Shown here piece after piece: positions 21,928-34,335 of a DNA stretch of 64,000 bases (position 1 is its first letter; every line of letters starts with the position of its first letter). Position numbers and translations under genes: made by a program. The stretch lies in NCBI GenBank assembly GCA_036365145.1, contig JAEOAD010000012.1:42104501-42168500 (forward strand), given 5' to 3'. This stretch comes from Orientallactaga sibirica (taxonomy: Eukaryota; Chordata; Mammalia; Rodentia; Dipodidae). The notes under the pieces were generated by a model that ran no database searches, had not been told where the DNA came from, and saw only the letters and a list, made by a program, of their open reading frames with translations.

Positions 21928-22144
21928 CAGGCTGGAGAGGTGGCTTAGTGGTTAAGGTGCTTGCCTGCAAAGCAAAAGGATCTGGGTTCGATTCTCCAGG
22001 TCCCACATAAGCCAGATGCACATGGTAGCGCATGCATCGGGAGTTTGTTTGCAGTGACTAGAGGCCCTGGAGAGCCCATTCTTGCTCTCTCTCCCCCTTT
22101 CTCTGTTTCTAATAAATAAAATAAAATAAAATGTAAAATAAAAT
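21928..22144 (+). mobile_element. Subtype A SINE with 12-bp target duplication
   Basis: Head, consensus-like B box (GGTTCGATTCTCC), 'ccagatgcacatggtagcgc', CT stretch and an AATAAAATAAA tail. AAAAGTTCTCAA repeats exactly at 21916-21927 and 22145-22156. Confidence 0.95.
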
Positions 22145-22257
22145 AAAAGTTCTCAATACTGAAACCACTGTAAAAAGTCACATAGGATTAATTCATAATG
22201 ATTTGCAAAGCATTTTCCTTTTATTATGTGATTGGAGTGTTGTGTTTATGTTGTGGG

Positions 22258-22370
22258 GTACATACAGCTACTTCATTTTACAGATAATTAGAGCTCACAA
22301 AGCTGAGATAACCAGATCAAGGTCACTGAGGATGAGTGCACTTTCTTCAGGGGAGCAACTGAATGAATAG
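22258..22370 (-). mobile_element. MIR fragment
   Basis: 'cattttacagataattagag' and 'agataaccagatcaaggtca' follow the antisense MIR line (cattttacagatgaggaaac ... gcccaaggtca). Old and diverged. Confidence 0.6.
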
Positions 22371-23510
22371 GATGGAAATATCTCTTCTCTCTTTCCATTC
22401 TGCCTCCTCTCTCCCACACTTTTTCTTTCTCCTTTAGGGGAAGGGAGGGAAAAAGGAAGGGAAGAAGAGGGGGGGCAGTATGAATGTTGATTCCCTCCTT
22501 CCTCTACTCATCTTAGTTTACTGAATCAAGTGCTAATGTCTTCCAAAAACACCCTCAAAAAATATTTTACCAACATTCCGAGTATCCCTTAAGACAGTCC
22601 ATTGATGGATGCATCAATTAACCATCACAAGTAGCTCATGAGAGGAAGAACTAGGATTGATGTCATAATTGAAAGATATATAATGCCTTTAACTACCATG
22701 GACTATATTACTAGAAGAAATGTAGTTTAATATTGTCTGTAATAGCTAGTCCTCAAATTTAAGCTCATAAATAGTTTAGGAATCTGCTATGTACATAAAA
22801 TCAAGAAAGTAATAGAGAGCAATTAATTAAAAAACAGAATATAGGAATGACAAACAATGAAAAGTGTGGCCAAAAGAACAGATGTGCCAATGTTTGATAA
22901 ACTTAATTAACAGTGGTGGCTTCTGACCTTTCTTTTCCACAAAGGAAGCATGTGCAGAATTTATGTAGCAGTGACTTATATGGTCGAGTATATGAGTTAG
23001 CAGAATTGCTAAAACAAATGTGGAGATTGTGCAAATTAAAGCTATTATGATTTGGGGAACAAAGGTTCAGTAGTTGATAGTTCCATATCTTGAGCAAATA
23101 GGATTCATTACAGTGGCATGTAAACTCATTCAATTGCATTGATGTTTGGAATAAGACTTTCAAGTTCTTTTAAGTAGTTAAAGCCATTGTGAAGACAGAT
23201 CCCCAAAACACTTGCATCAAATTGGAAGATTATGCATCTATATCTCAGCTATCAGTACCTGTCTGAGGCTAAATTATTTATTCCCTTTATTTTTTCCCAT
23301 GTCCCAAACCTGAACCAAGCACAACTAGGATAATCATCATAGGTTTATAGGATTTTAAGGTAGTGCAGACTACTGAAATGGGGAATATGAGCTACACGAA
23401 AGACTAAAGGAAGCATTTTGGGAAAGGCTTAGGGAAGGAGAGAAATATGTGCATGGCTGACCTTTCACTTGCAGATTGACAGTTGTTCCTGCTAAAATTT
23501 GACCTCTTTC
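22371..23510. other. Mostly unique sequence
   Basis: A purine-rich tract lies at 22437-22481. No gene or further repeat is recognised. Confidence 0.45.
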
Positions 23511-24384
23511 CTGCATCTTTGATGTCCATCCACCCACCTCACATAGACCCACCATCCTTTGATGTCCATCCATCCACTGCACACATTCACCATCCTTTAA
23601 TGTCCATCCACCCTCCTCACACAAACTCACCATCCTTTAATGTCCATCCACCCTCCTCACACAAACTCACCACCCACCTTCCTCACACAGACTCACCATC
23701 CTTTAATGTCCATCCACCCTCCTCACACAGACCCACCATCCTTTGATGTCCATCCATCCACTGCACACATTCACCATCCTTTAATGTCCATCCACCCTCC
23801 TCACACAAACTCACCACCCACCTTCCTCACACAAACTCACCATCCTTTAATGTCCATCCACCCTCCTCACACAAACTCACCACCCACCTTCCTCACACAA
23901 ACTCACCATCCTTTAATGTCCATCCACCTGCCTCAAGGAGACTCATCGTCCTTTGATGTCCATCCACTTGCCTCACACAAACTCACCATCCTTTAATGTC
24001 CATCCACCCTCCTCACACAGACTCACCATCCTTTAATGTCCATCCACCCTCCTCACACAGACTCACCATCCTTTAATGTCCATCCACCCTCCTCACACAG
24101 ACTCACCATCCTTTAATGTCCATCCACCCTCCTCACACAGACCCACCATCCTTTAATGTCCATCCACTGCACACACTCACCCTCCTTTAATATCCATCCA
24201 CCTGCCTCAAGGAGACTCATCGTCCTTTAATGTCCATCCACCCTCCTCACACAGACTCACCATCCTTTAATGTCCATCCACCTTCCTCACACAGACTCAC
24301 CATCCTTTAATGTCCATCCACCCTCCTCACACAGACTCACCATCCTTTAATGTCCATCCACCTGCCTCATGAAGACTCACCGTC
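23511..24384 (+). repeat. 40-bp minisatellite, left block
   Basis: Tandem units of about 40 bp built on 'catcctttaatgtccatcca' + 'ccctcctcacacagactcac'. Variants include 'gatgtccatccatccactgc' and shortened units lacking the 'tcctttaatgtccat' segment. The plus strand is rich in C, A and T and nearly devoid of G. Because 40 is not a multiple of 3, frames run through the array by chance and no protein is implied. Confidence 0.97.
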
Positions 24385-24733
24385 TATGGTGGTTTGATTC
24401 AGGTGTCCCCCATAAACTTAGGTGTTCTGAATGCTAGGTTTCCAGCTAATGGAGATTTGGGAATTAAGCCTCCTGGAGGCAGAGTATTGTTGGGGGTGGG
24501 CTTATGGGTATTATGCCAGTGTCCCCTTGCCAGTTTTTGGCACACTTTCTTGTTGCTATTGTCCACCTTATGTTGGCCAGGGAGTTATGTCCACCCTCTG
24601 CTCATGCCATTGTTTTCCCCTACCATCATGGAGCTTCCCCTTGAGTCTGTAACACAAAAAGGAACCGTTTTTTCTCCCAAAAGCTGCTCTTGGTCAGGTG
24701 ATTTCTGCCAGAAGTGTGAACCTGACTGCAACA
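24385..24733 (+). mobile_element. MaLR-type solo LTR inside the minisatellite
   Basis: 349 bp beginning TATGGTGGTTTGATTCAGG (TG start mutated to TA) and ending GACTGCAACA. It has the 'cccataaacttaggtgttct' and 'ccatcatggagcttcccc' words of this family. Flanks CCGTC (24380-24384) and CCATC (24734-24738) are a 5-bp duplication with one change, so the array existed before the insertion. Confidence 0.88.
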
Positions 24734-24942
24734 CCATCCTTTGATGTCCATCCAGACACCTCACACAGACTCATCACCATTTGATGTCCATCCATCCACC
24801 TCATGCAGACCCACTATCCTTTGATGTCCACCCACCCTCCTCACACAGACTCACCATCCTTTGATGTCCATCCACCCACCTCACACAGACTCACCATCCC
24901 TTCATGTCCATCTACCTGCCTCACACAGACTCACCATCCTTT
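24734..24942 (+). repeat. 40-bp minisatellite, right block
   Basis: Same unit and phase continue after the LTR, mostly of the 'catcctttgatgtccatcca' variant. The array ends at 'accatcctttgg'. With the left block the array is about 1.08 kb without the LTR, or roughly 27 units. Confidence 0.96.
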
Positions 24943-25234
24943 GGTTATATCACAAACTAAAGCTTTTTCCATATTCTGATGCCTGTTTCAGGAAGGCTGA
25001 GGTAATTATTTACAATGGTAGCAACTCATTTGTATTTTTACTCCTTTTTCCTCCTCTCTAGAATGGGTGTTATGAAACCTTAGCTTCATTAAAGCTTGGT
25101 AGACATTGAAAAAAAAATAAATGATGTAATATCTGGAAATGTTTGGATTCTTATTTTAGAGTAGTGATCTCCAATGAAGGGATCTTATCAACCACTTTTA
25201 AAATTATTTTTATTTTTAACTATTTTTAAGTTTA

Positions 25235-25281
25235 TTTTTATCTATTTATTTGGAAGGAGAGGGAGAAGAGAAAGAAGAGAA

Positions 25282-25314
<33 letters not shown>

Positions 25315-25439
25315 CACCAGGGCCTCTTACCACTGCAAATGAACTCCAGATGTATGTACCACTTTGTGCATCTGGTTTTATGTGCATACTGGGGAATTGA
25401 GCCTGGACTGTCAAGTTTTTTGAAATATTTCTCCAACCC
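25235..25439 (-). mobile_element. Subtype A SINE
   Basis: Tail and GA stretch (25253-25312), 'accagggcctcttaccactg', and a degraded head (tttctccaaccc). There is an internal deletion near the B box. Confidence 0.82.
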
Positions 25440-25450
25440 TTCTAATTTTT

Positions 25451-25677
25451 TTTTGAGAGAGACAGACAGAGAGAGAGACAGACAGAGACAGAGAGAGAAT
25501 GGGTGCACCAGTGGCCTCTCAGCCATTGTGAATGAACTCCAGACTCGTGCGCCCCCTTGTGCGCATGTGTAGCATTGAGCACTTGCATCACTTTTGCATC
25601 TGGCTAAATGTGGTATCTGGAGAATTGAACAGGCATTCTTAGACTTCTCAGACTTCTAAGCCATCTCTCCAGCCCTT
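25451..25677 (-). mobile_element. Subtype B SINE
   Basis: Minus copy with 'gcgcccccttgtgcgcatgt', the CTCF-like word with one change (GCACAAGGGGGCG on minus, 25550-25562). The head ends ccatctctccagccc. TTCTAATTTTT flanks it at 25440-25450 and 25678-25688. Confidence 0.9.
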
Positions 25678-25688
25678 TTCTAATTTTT

Positions 25689-26754
25689 ACTTAGATATAA
25701 ATAACAGTTTAATACTGTACTCATCTTTAGAGTATCCATCACTCATACTCAAGAATGCACTTGAGTTTTTAATAGTAATTTGGACCTTAAAGGAAAATAG
25801 CAATTTTAAAGAATAGCAGGTTGCAGGTTGAATCTTTACTATTCTAACACAGTTCTCTCACTGTGAGTCCAGCCATACTGGCTCTCCAACTTTCTGGTTT
25901 GCTTTGCGTATGCAGTCTCAATTACTCACCACCCCAGAGGAAAACAACAATGACCTACTTCAGTGATAACAGTATGATGAAAAGACCTGGTACACAGGAA
26001 GCAGCAGGTACTCTAGATATCCTGGCTTGCCAGATAAGCTGATTTAAGAGCAGAAGAAAAATCTAAAGAAAATTCAAGGGCTGGTCTCCTTGGAGCATGA
26101 AATGATATTCCTTTCAGTTGCAACTAAGGAGTCACAATTTTCATGGATCAGTTTGCATTTGGGAAGCAACATACTAACTTTTGGGAATCTGCTTTGACCA
26201 ATTTACTGAAGGAACCCAGTGAGCCCTCAGATTCAAGTGGGGCCAACTGTAAGAGAAGCCACTGTGTCTCATGAGCCAGCAGATGCAGTTGTATAGCAAG
26301 TGTCTGTGACAGTTTGTGATACTCTAAGAACCTTCTAGAAGACTACTAAAGGAATACTTCCCCAACATATATAGCAAATATGAGAAGCATCAAAGTAAGC
26401 TTGTTGTATTTGGAATTAAGAAATATTAGTGCTGAAAAATGGCTCTTGGATTACTACTGGCCTATTAGACGTTGAGTGTTTGATCATGTGACTTCAGCCT
26501 CTAACAAGGACCTGGATGCTTTTTGCCCCATGAGGCATTAATGTCAGGTCTGTTGACTCTGTAAACAAGTGATGAGATCAGGTCTAAGAAGGTGCTATGG
26601 AAATTAATACCTAATTCTGCTGCAGCCCCACCTCATCATCACCCTGCTTGTGACCCTGTGATGTATTTTCTGTAACTAGCTGAAGAAGGAAAACGTTCAA
26701 ATATAGTTTGTAAGTTGCTTTGGCAGACCGCTTGACATTGTACAAGTTGCCTGT
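25689..26754. other. No recognised feature
   Basis: Unique sequence. No exon-like frame or nameable repeat. Confidence 0.45.
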
Positions 26755-26771
26755 ACAGTAAGATTTTAAAC

Positions 26772-26804
26772 AAATTTTATTCTTATTTTTTTATTTATTT
26801 ATTT

Positions 26805-26854
<50 letters not shown>

Positions 26855-26999
26855 ATGCCAGGTCCTTTAGCAGCTGCAAAAGAACTCAGATACATGTGCC
26901 ACCTTGTGTGTCTGGCTTACATGGGTCCTGGGGAACCAAACCTAGGTCCTTTGGCTTTGCAGGCAAGCACCTTAATGCTAATTCATCTGCCCAGCCCCT
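26772..26999 (-). mobile_element. Subtype A SINE with 17-bp target duplication
   Basis: Full tail, GA stretch (26802-26846), body and slightly eroded head (ttcatctgcccagccc). ACAGTAAGATTTTAAAC at 26755-26771 recurs with two changes at 27000-27016. Confidence 0.92.
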
Positions 27000-27016
27000 A
27001 CAGTAGCATTTTAAAC

Positions 27017-28027
27017 CCAAAGAGGAGTGGCCTGTAGAATTATGAGGAGGGAAAGTTCCTATAGGCATAAATTGGAGGATTGAATTGATTCTTCCATTTT
27101 GTCTGGAAGAAAAGATGGTCAGAGTCATGGAGCTGAACAACTTCATGACAGAAGCTAATAGCTTGGCTGATAGCCAGGAATCTTGGAAAATATGACTTTT
27201 TAATTGGTGATAAGTTTGAGAGAAGACCTTGGATACATCTCTAAGAATAAGTCAAGGCTGCAGAATTTGTATTCTGTGTGAGTCTGAAGGTCTACCCCAC
27301 ATCCCAGTAGAGGAGATTTTAAAAAAAAAAATAGTAGCAGGGATGGAAATAATGCAAAAACTTTCAGACAGAGAATTCCCTTTACCCTGCCTCATCTGGC
27401 TGATGCCCACCCCAGTGATCAATCTGTACTCTACTTAGTAGCATTCTGGTAGTGCCCTAGTGATAGGTCAATTAGACTAGGCCCTTTCTGTGATAAAAGA
27501 GGTCTAATCTTTTCTTGTTCTTGTTGGAATACTCATTCTGAACTGTTGCCTTCCCTGTTGCCTAATTATTTCCCAAGACATTTCAATCCATGGCCTTTCC
27601 ATGCCTTAACTTTGTTATGGTATCCCACACAACATTCATGCCAGAAACAGTAACTTATTTTGTAGAATAAACAAATTAGTTGGACCATTTACTTCATCAT
27701 CTACAGACAAATGACTTTATCAAATGTTTAAAGGGCTTATCAAACACAGGCTGATGTGGATCATGGCAGATGTGTTGTAATCCTGGAGTTGTAGCTAATG
27801 CAGTGGCTTCCCTGTTCAACGATCAGCTTCTACACCACATTGTCTGGCTGTACCTGGGCAGCATCTCCTTTGCTCTATGATATGGCTTTTAGGTGTCATC
27901 CCATGAATCTCAGCACTCCTAAAACTAAGTCATTTAATGTTTGGTAACAATCTCTGTGTTGTTTCAGTTAGTTATAAAGGATTCTGCTTTCTCCTACTGT
28001 CCCCTGACTGACACACACATAGGAAAG
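27017..28027. other. No recognised feature
   Basis: Unique sequence with an A10 run near 27320. No gene supported. Confidence 0.45.
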
Positions 28028-28063
<36 letters not shown>

Positions 28064-28222
28064 CTTTTTTTCTCAAGGTAGGGTTTCACTCTAGCCCAGG
28101 CTGACCTGGAATTTACTAGGTAGTCTCAGGGTGGCCTTGAACTCATAGTGATCCTCCTACCTCTGCCTCTCTTAACCTCTACTTCAGTGTTCTGGGGTTA
28201 AAGGCATATGCCATTACAATGA
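28028..28222 (-). mobile_element. B1-type SINE
   Basis: Long T tail (28031-28060), 'gtagggtttcactctagccc', 'gggtggccttgaactcatag', and a small insertion before 'gttctggggttaaaggcata'. Confidence 0.9.
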
Positions 28223-28929
28223 TCATTTTATTTTAAAGTTCTAAAATTATCCAGGCAACTGTTTTCTTTAGAGACAGGTAAAAGGGATTTGAACCTATGC
28301 CTTTTAATGTGTGGAATTTTGAGACAATCTCAATCGCCTCTAATATATCCCTAAAATATCCTATTATTGTCATAATATTAAGATAATTTGAGAAAAGAAA
28401 CAAGAAGGATACACTATAAAATGTTTGCTGATTATATAAGCATGTAGACAAGTCATTGAACACGTTGTGAATTTAGAGTAGCAATTTGTTCTCTTAAACA
28501 TGTTCATAAAGTGGTTGGAGATGTCAGTGTGGTTTTTGTGATTCATAAAAATGTGCTACAGGTATATAAACAAGCCTTGATGTAATATGAAGCTCATATC
28601 TCTTCATTATTTTTCCTAATCAGTGACTGAAATGCTTTCCTGAAACAGAATCTTCCCACTGAAGCTGAGTGGTAGTGTAAACAGTAGTAAGAGCTGTGGG
28701 CTGAACAGTCTCTAAATGAAAGCTTTTCTCAGTCAGCTTTGTAGATTGGAAATTTGGGGGAGGGGGTTTAAAAAGCAGTCAGTAGTTCCTGGCTCTCACA
28801 TTATGCATCTGCTGACCTCCTTTAGCTATCATTCTCATCAGGTATTAGGTGTTTATAGTGCCTGCTTGCAAACACCTTCAGTGCTGACTTCAAACTTGTA
28901 TGTGAACATGCATAAGTTGTGATCTGTAA
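28223..28929. other. No recognised feature
   Basis: Unique AT-rich sequence. Confidence 0.45.
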
Positions 28930-28985
28930 CAGTGTTTTTCAAATTGGGGACCCATTCAGCATGTCTGAGAAGTTCCCAAGTGATA
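28930..28985 (+). mobile_element. MER5-like fragment
   Basis: 'cagtgtttttcaaattgggg' recalls the terminal part of the MER5 hAT-type elements. Very short, low certainty. Confidence 0.35.
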
Positions 28986-29114
28986 TTGTCATTTCTTGTC
29001 TGCAGATTTCTTTTCTTTTTTTTATTGTATTTTATTTTGTTTTATTTTATTTTAGTGAGACTGCTCTGTGGGAGAACTTTGTGAGACCTCCTCTATAACT
29101 CTTCTGTTTTGATA

Positions 29115-29330
29115 TCTTGAGACAGAGTATCTCACTGAACCTGGAGCTCATCCCCTATTTCAGTCACATTGGCTGACCTGGAAACCACAGCAGTCCTCTC
29201 CACCTGAGGCCTGGGGTTACAGGTGTGCCTAGACACAGTTGGTTTTTTACATGGGAACTGGGATTGACCTCAGGTCTTCATGCTTGTGTGGTAAAGGCTC
29301 TGACCCACTGAGCCATCTCCTCAGCTCCAG
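29115..29330 (-). mobile_element. B3 SINE
   Basis: Antisense: 'gagtatctcactgaacctgg', 'ggcctggggttacaggtgtg', 'ttttttacatgggaactggg', 'cactgagccatctcctcagc'. This is the order of the rodent B3 element, part of the B2 superfamily. Confidence 0.82.
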
Positions 29331-29592
29331 GACTGATTTTTGAGTCAGGATTTTGTAAACAGAAATTTAAAATCTCAATCTCAGTTTTTTTTTTTTCAAA
29401 GATAGCACCAATAATTTGATTATTTCTTCTTTCAATTGAGAGAAACAATGAATTTGCCCTTTAATGTGGTCCCAGTGCCAACTTAAAGTAAATAATTACA
29501 GATCAAGGTAAATGTTTATGGAACGATAAAAAAATGCAGAAAAATTAAGATCATGATTAAAACACCGATGATTAAACTCAAGGTTAATTCTT

Positions 29593-29820
29593 TCTTTCTT
29601 TATTTATTTGAGAGCGACAGACAGAGAGAGAGAGAGAGAGAGAAAGAGGCAGATAGAGAGAGAATGGGCATGCCAGGGTGTCCAGCCACTGCAAACAAGC
29701 TCCAGATGCATGTGCCATCTTGTGCATCTGGCTTACGTGGGTCCTGGGGAATCGAGCCTTGAACTGGGGTCCTGAGGCTTCACAGGCAATTGCTTAACCA
29801 CTAAGCCATCTCTCCAGGCC
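29593..29820 (-). mobile_element. Subtype A SINE with perfect 16-bp target duplication
   Basis: Full-length minus copy. CTCAAGGTTAATTCTT flanks it exactly at 29577-29592 and 29821-29836. A box and B box (GGTTCAAGGCTCGATTCC on minus, with a small insertion) are recognisable. Confidence 0.96.
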
Positions 29821-29847
29821 CTCAAGGTTAATTCTTAAGCCTTTTTT

Positions 29848-29996
29848 TAAAAATCTTTTTTCAGTGTAGGGTGTCACTCTAGTCAAGACTGACCTGGAAT
29901 TCACTATGTAGTCTGAGGGTGGCCTTGAACTCACACTGATCCTCCTACCTCTGCCTCCCAAGTGCTGGGATTAAAGGTGTGTGCAACCATGCCTGG
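29848..29996 (-). mobile_element. B1-type SINE
   Basis: Antisense copy. CTTAAGCCTTTTTT (29834-29847) and CTTAAGCCTTTCTT (29997-30010) flank it. The adjacent subtype A SINE landed in its left duplication or next to it. Confidence 0.92.
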
Positions 29997-30010
29997 CTTA
30001 AGCCTTTCTT

Positions 30011-31950
30011 TCTATATCACAAAGCAGCCTTCTTCAGAGTGTGGAGTCAGGAGTTATCAAAATTTGAATTTAAGTCTCAGCTCCTTCTCTTTTGTTGTTT
30101 TCAGTGTGAACGTGATATTTAAAAGCTCACTCCTCCCCCCCCCAGGTGTTGGACATGCAGGGTGATGGTTCTATCTCTGAGGTGCATATGACCTCACTTG
30201 CAGTGTCACAGAAACAGGTCAAGAGCTTGACAAAACCTCCGCACATCATCAGCGTCTCATTCTTCTGTTTTATTACTCATTAACGTCAACAAGCAAATGT
30301 CTAGCTTCATTACATTTTTACTAGTGTAGGAACTCAACTAAAAATCTGTTGACTGTTTACTAAGGTGTTTTTGTGAAAACTCATCTGACAACACGGTTAT
30401 CATATTATAACAACTAAGAAAAGCATAATCGTATACTCAAAGCACTTAGCCTAAAAAATTGTGAATATCAAAATTGAACAAATTTTGTTTTCAGGTGATT
30501 AAAATTGGAGGCTCTCATTTAAAAATTGGCTTAGATTGCTTTAGTATTACTATACTTCTTTTGCAATTATTAGGAATATGTAATGGAAATACAATGTTCA
30601 TTTGTCTTGATATTTAGCCATGTAGTTGCTCCAAAGTCTTGCAATAAATTTTATAAGCATAGAGATTAATATTCACTTCATCAAATGCTCCATATTTATC
30701 TAGCATGTTAGACACTTTCATTTCAACCTCTAATTTTTTTCCCCATTGAGGAGGCATTTGTGCAGTTGTTCACATCTGTAGAATCCCTAACACTGTATTT
30801 ATGTCAAATTACACTTCAGTATAATTGCCTATGTAATTAACATTCAGGAAGAAATTATTTATTCAGGAGCACATTTTACAATTCAGTTTCAATCTGTGAC
30901 AAAGAGGCTTTTAAATGTTAATCTTATGAGAGAAAATGGAGCAGATAGTAAAGGCTGTGGATTAATACAAGAGGCAGCTATTTACAGTACAACATTTTTT
31001 CCTCCCTGAGAATTACCTATTTTCACCAAAGAGCTGAGACATGTTCCAAATCATACTGGGAAGTATAGGATTGAATCTTATATTGTAAACATGTTAGATG
31101 GCTTCACATCAGGTGACCAAATAAAAGAGCAAAACGGTACCAATATGCTTATGGTTGATGCTTTCTGAAAGACAGGAAGAATAAATGCACATTATTGTGG
31201 AGTTATAAAATGTCCAAAATATAAGAAGTCTGTTTTTAAGTTTCAATTCCGTGGAAAATTTTCATCTTATAAAATAAATTATCTCAAAGTTTATAAATAG
31301 GTTTCATTCTTCTCTCACCACCTGGCTAGCATTTTCAGTATCATATAGTAAAATCTCATGAGCAACATAAGAACCACTTGTACCACATTCCCATTAGTGT
31401 GGGATTGACAAACATATTAGGGTGCTGAGAGGAACTAGAAATCTTACCACCCATTCTTTGTTTGTTTATCTTCTGTTTATGAAATATCTTGTTGAAATTG
31501 ATTAAAGAACTTGATAAACACTCAACAGAACATAGAAATTTAAGGGAAAGTTATTATATAATCATGATACAGTGCCATTGTCTCTCCCTTAGTCTAAGAT
31601 CTCCCATATGTGGCATGATTTCTTCCTGGGGCTGTGTTTTTCACTTTCCACCCTTCCTCAGTTGCCCATGGAGCAGTTTTAAATAACCTTTAAAACCTAC
31701 TTTTAGTCTGTCCATGTCCTACTGGTGCCTGTGCCATTAAATCCTCTACCCCATCCTTTTTGTCAGTGTGAACAAACTCCACATTCTCCTGTCCAAGGCC
31801 AGCCCTTCTCTTGAGGGTGAGGTGCCATCTCCTCTAACTGCTTAATGGACACTGTACTCTAGTAATGCTCCCACTCTAAGCATAATTACCTTGTCCTCTC
31901 CCTTACACACATGCTTAGGATCCCAGAACATTCATGTACATAGTAATTAT
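30011..31950. other. Repeat-free stretch
   Basis: Almost 2 kb without any SINE, LTR or L1 that I recognise, flanked by SINE-dense DNA. AT-rich, with no open frame of note. It could be neutral or could hold conserved non-coding sequence; the sequence alone does not tell. Confidence 0.45.
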
Positions 31951-31965
31951 AAAAATATCATTCTA

Positions 31966-32177
31966 GGGCTGGAGAGATGGCTTAGTGATTAAGGCTTTTG
32001 CCTGCAAAGCCAAAGGACCCAGGTTCAAGTCCCCGGGATCCATATAAGCCAGATGTACAAGGTAGCGCATGTGCCTGGAGTTCATTTGCAGTGGCTGGAT
32101 TCCCTGGCATGCCCATTCTCTCTCTCTCTCTGCCTCGTTCTCCCTCTTTCAAATTAATAAATAAAAATAAAATGTTA
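31966..32177 (+). mobile_element. Subtype A SINE with 15-bp target duplication
   Basis: Head intact, B box altered (GGTTCAAGTCCC), 'gtacaaggtagcgcatgtgc', CT stretch and AATAAATAAAAATAAA tail. AAAAATATCATTCTA repeats exactly at 31951-31965 and 32178-32192. Confidence 0.96.
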
Positions 32178-32255
32178 AAAAATATCATTCTATTCTCCTG
32201 TTATCTTTAAACTGGCTTAAATCAGGCCAATTTTTAACCACCAGTTTTATATATT

Positions 32256-32484
32256 TTTAAATTTATTATTTATTTGAAAGAAGAGAGAGAGAGATGGAAG
32301 GAGAAAGAGAAAGAAAATATGAATATATGGGCACAGGTGCACCAGGGCCTCTTGGCATTGCAAATGAATCCCAGATGCATGCACCACTCAGTGCATCTGA
32401 CCTTACATAGGCACTGGGGAATCAAACCTGGGCAGTTAGGCTTTGCAAGCAAATGGCTTTAACTATGGAACAATCTCTGCAGCC
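32256..32484 (-). mobile_element. Subtype A SINE, diverged
   Basis: Tail, GA stretch and body are present ('gcaccagggcctcttggcat'). The head is degraded to 'caatctctgcagccc'. It looks older than most copies here. Confidence 0.82.
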
Positions 32485-32499
32485 CATCAACTACTACTT

Positions 32500-32562
32500 T
32501 TAAATATGTGTACATGTGTACACACATATGCAGGTGGAGGCTAGAGGATTCTCAGAAACTCT
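32500..32562 (-). mobile_element. B3 SINE remnant
   Basis: 'gtgtacacacatatgcaggt' followed by 'ggaggctagagga' matches the tail-proximal antisense part of B3, as at 35640-35720. Confidence 0.35.
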
Positions 32563-34319
32563 GTCCACCCCTTTTTGTGACAGATCATGTGATTTCATTT
32601 GACCATCACCACGAAACTCACACAAGTGGTTAAAAATAGACTTTGCACAACCAGAGGGAGGTCAAGCTGCTCTCAGCTTTAATCTTTCCTAATTCTAAAT
32701 TCATTTGGAAATCAAACCAGGGAGAGATAGATGAGTGCCAATAGGTAGGAGGAGAGATCTCAGATACATGGATGGATTGGAAAAAGTATGTGGAAAGCAG
32801 CTATACCAAGCTATGGCAGCATGCGGAAGGGTCAACAAAAAGCACACTGTGGGGGGATGAATGTCTGATATAGACTTGGGGCTAAACTATGGAAGACTGT
32901 GGATGCTGAGGGATACTTATATCCATGGGTGTCTGCAGATGACAAGGAACAGTGATGGCAGTTTAAACAAATGGCCTCTTGGGAAGATGAAGACATAACA
33001 GAATAACATGCGGAGATAAGCCCTCAAGAGCCAGGTAATTTGATTAAATTACTTTATTATTCACTCAATGAACTGGGGCAAGTGATTTAATTCTTGGGTT
33101 GTATGAAGATTTTTCTGGATACTGTATGTTGGTACATTTAATTAGAGGGAGCAGAAACAAGTTTATCTCAGATTCTAGTGTGAATTTAAATCCTAATGGG
33201 CTAGCTTGTTTGAAGTTGCTTCTCCTGTGTGCTGTTTGGTCAGTTGTCATGAAACTAAGCTTGAGCTCTTGTAATCCTGTTAGTTGTTAAGTGTACATGT
33301 CTAGATGTTTTTGGTGGGGAGTATGTATGTCTATCAGCTAAGTAAGAGGGTAAGGCTGAAGTCAAAGGTATTCCTTCAATGAGTAATAGAGTGACATGAG
33401 AAGCCTTTTACCAATGGATACAAATTGACTGTGTTCCTTGAATAGAATGGGAGCATTGTCAGTCCCAACACATAGGCTGATGTCTGTTATAATCAAAATC
33501 CAAACGGGTTTGTGTAGTAACTATTTTAAGGAAAGATGAGATGATGAGGCAAGGAGTCTGCATGTTATTGAAATTCTAGAGTTTTAAAGGAAATTCTGTT
33601 CTATTGTAGGAAAGCTGCACTGATTAGAATAAACTATTGTCTTAAATATGAGGGTTTCATTTTGAGTTATATTTCCTACAAAAAAATGTTATTTGTGAGT
33701 GGCTCATATCTTTTATTATGAAAACAGAAGTTGTATAAGTGGAGGATATTAGCAATTGAACACAATAAACATATAATTAGCAAGTTTGTTTTTGAGATGA
33801 GATTTGAAAAGACAGGACATCAGAAGGAGAACTTTTAGGATTCAGGTTGTGTTAACACCCAGGGTAATAGGAAAGAAGCAATAGTGAAAATTGGCAGCCT
33901 GATTCAATCTCAGTATATTGATTAATCCAGCCGTTTGTATGGCTTGTTTGCTTCTGAGGGTCTGGTAGTCTTGAAAAGACAGAAAAAATAGACAAGCTTC
34001 TATAACACAGACAGAAGTTCATTCAACAGTGTGAAAAGGAAGAGTGTAGAGTCAGGGAAGTGTTAAGGAGTCACTGGGCTCAAATAGGGTGTTTGGAGTA
34101 GGACAGTTAGAAGACTTCCTAGTGGAAGCAGATATGTGCCAGCTGCTAAGAGTGTAACTAAGGAGTACCATGTGTCACCAACTGTGTCATTAGTTCGTGT
34201 TCCTGGATATAGATCCTTTTGATCTGCCAGATGGTCAGAGAGGAAGTGGGGAAGAGTGGGAGGAAGCAAAGATGGAGTAATAGACTGGACCCATGTCATG
34301 AAGGCTTCACAACCCAGCT
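32563..34319. other. No recognised feature
   Basis: Unique sequence. Frames of 60-78 codons here look random. Confidence 0.45.
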
Positions 34320-34335
34320 TTAGGAAACAATTTTA

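Noticed and set aside
23640..23996. 118-codon frame of His/Pro/Ser repeats
   Set aside because: It is a translated minisatellite. The 40-bp period shifts frame at each unit, so it is stop-free by chance.
23511..24942. CRISPR-like regular repeats
   Set aside because: Units are contiguous with no unique spacers, and the context is a mammalian nuclear genome.
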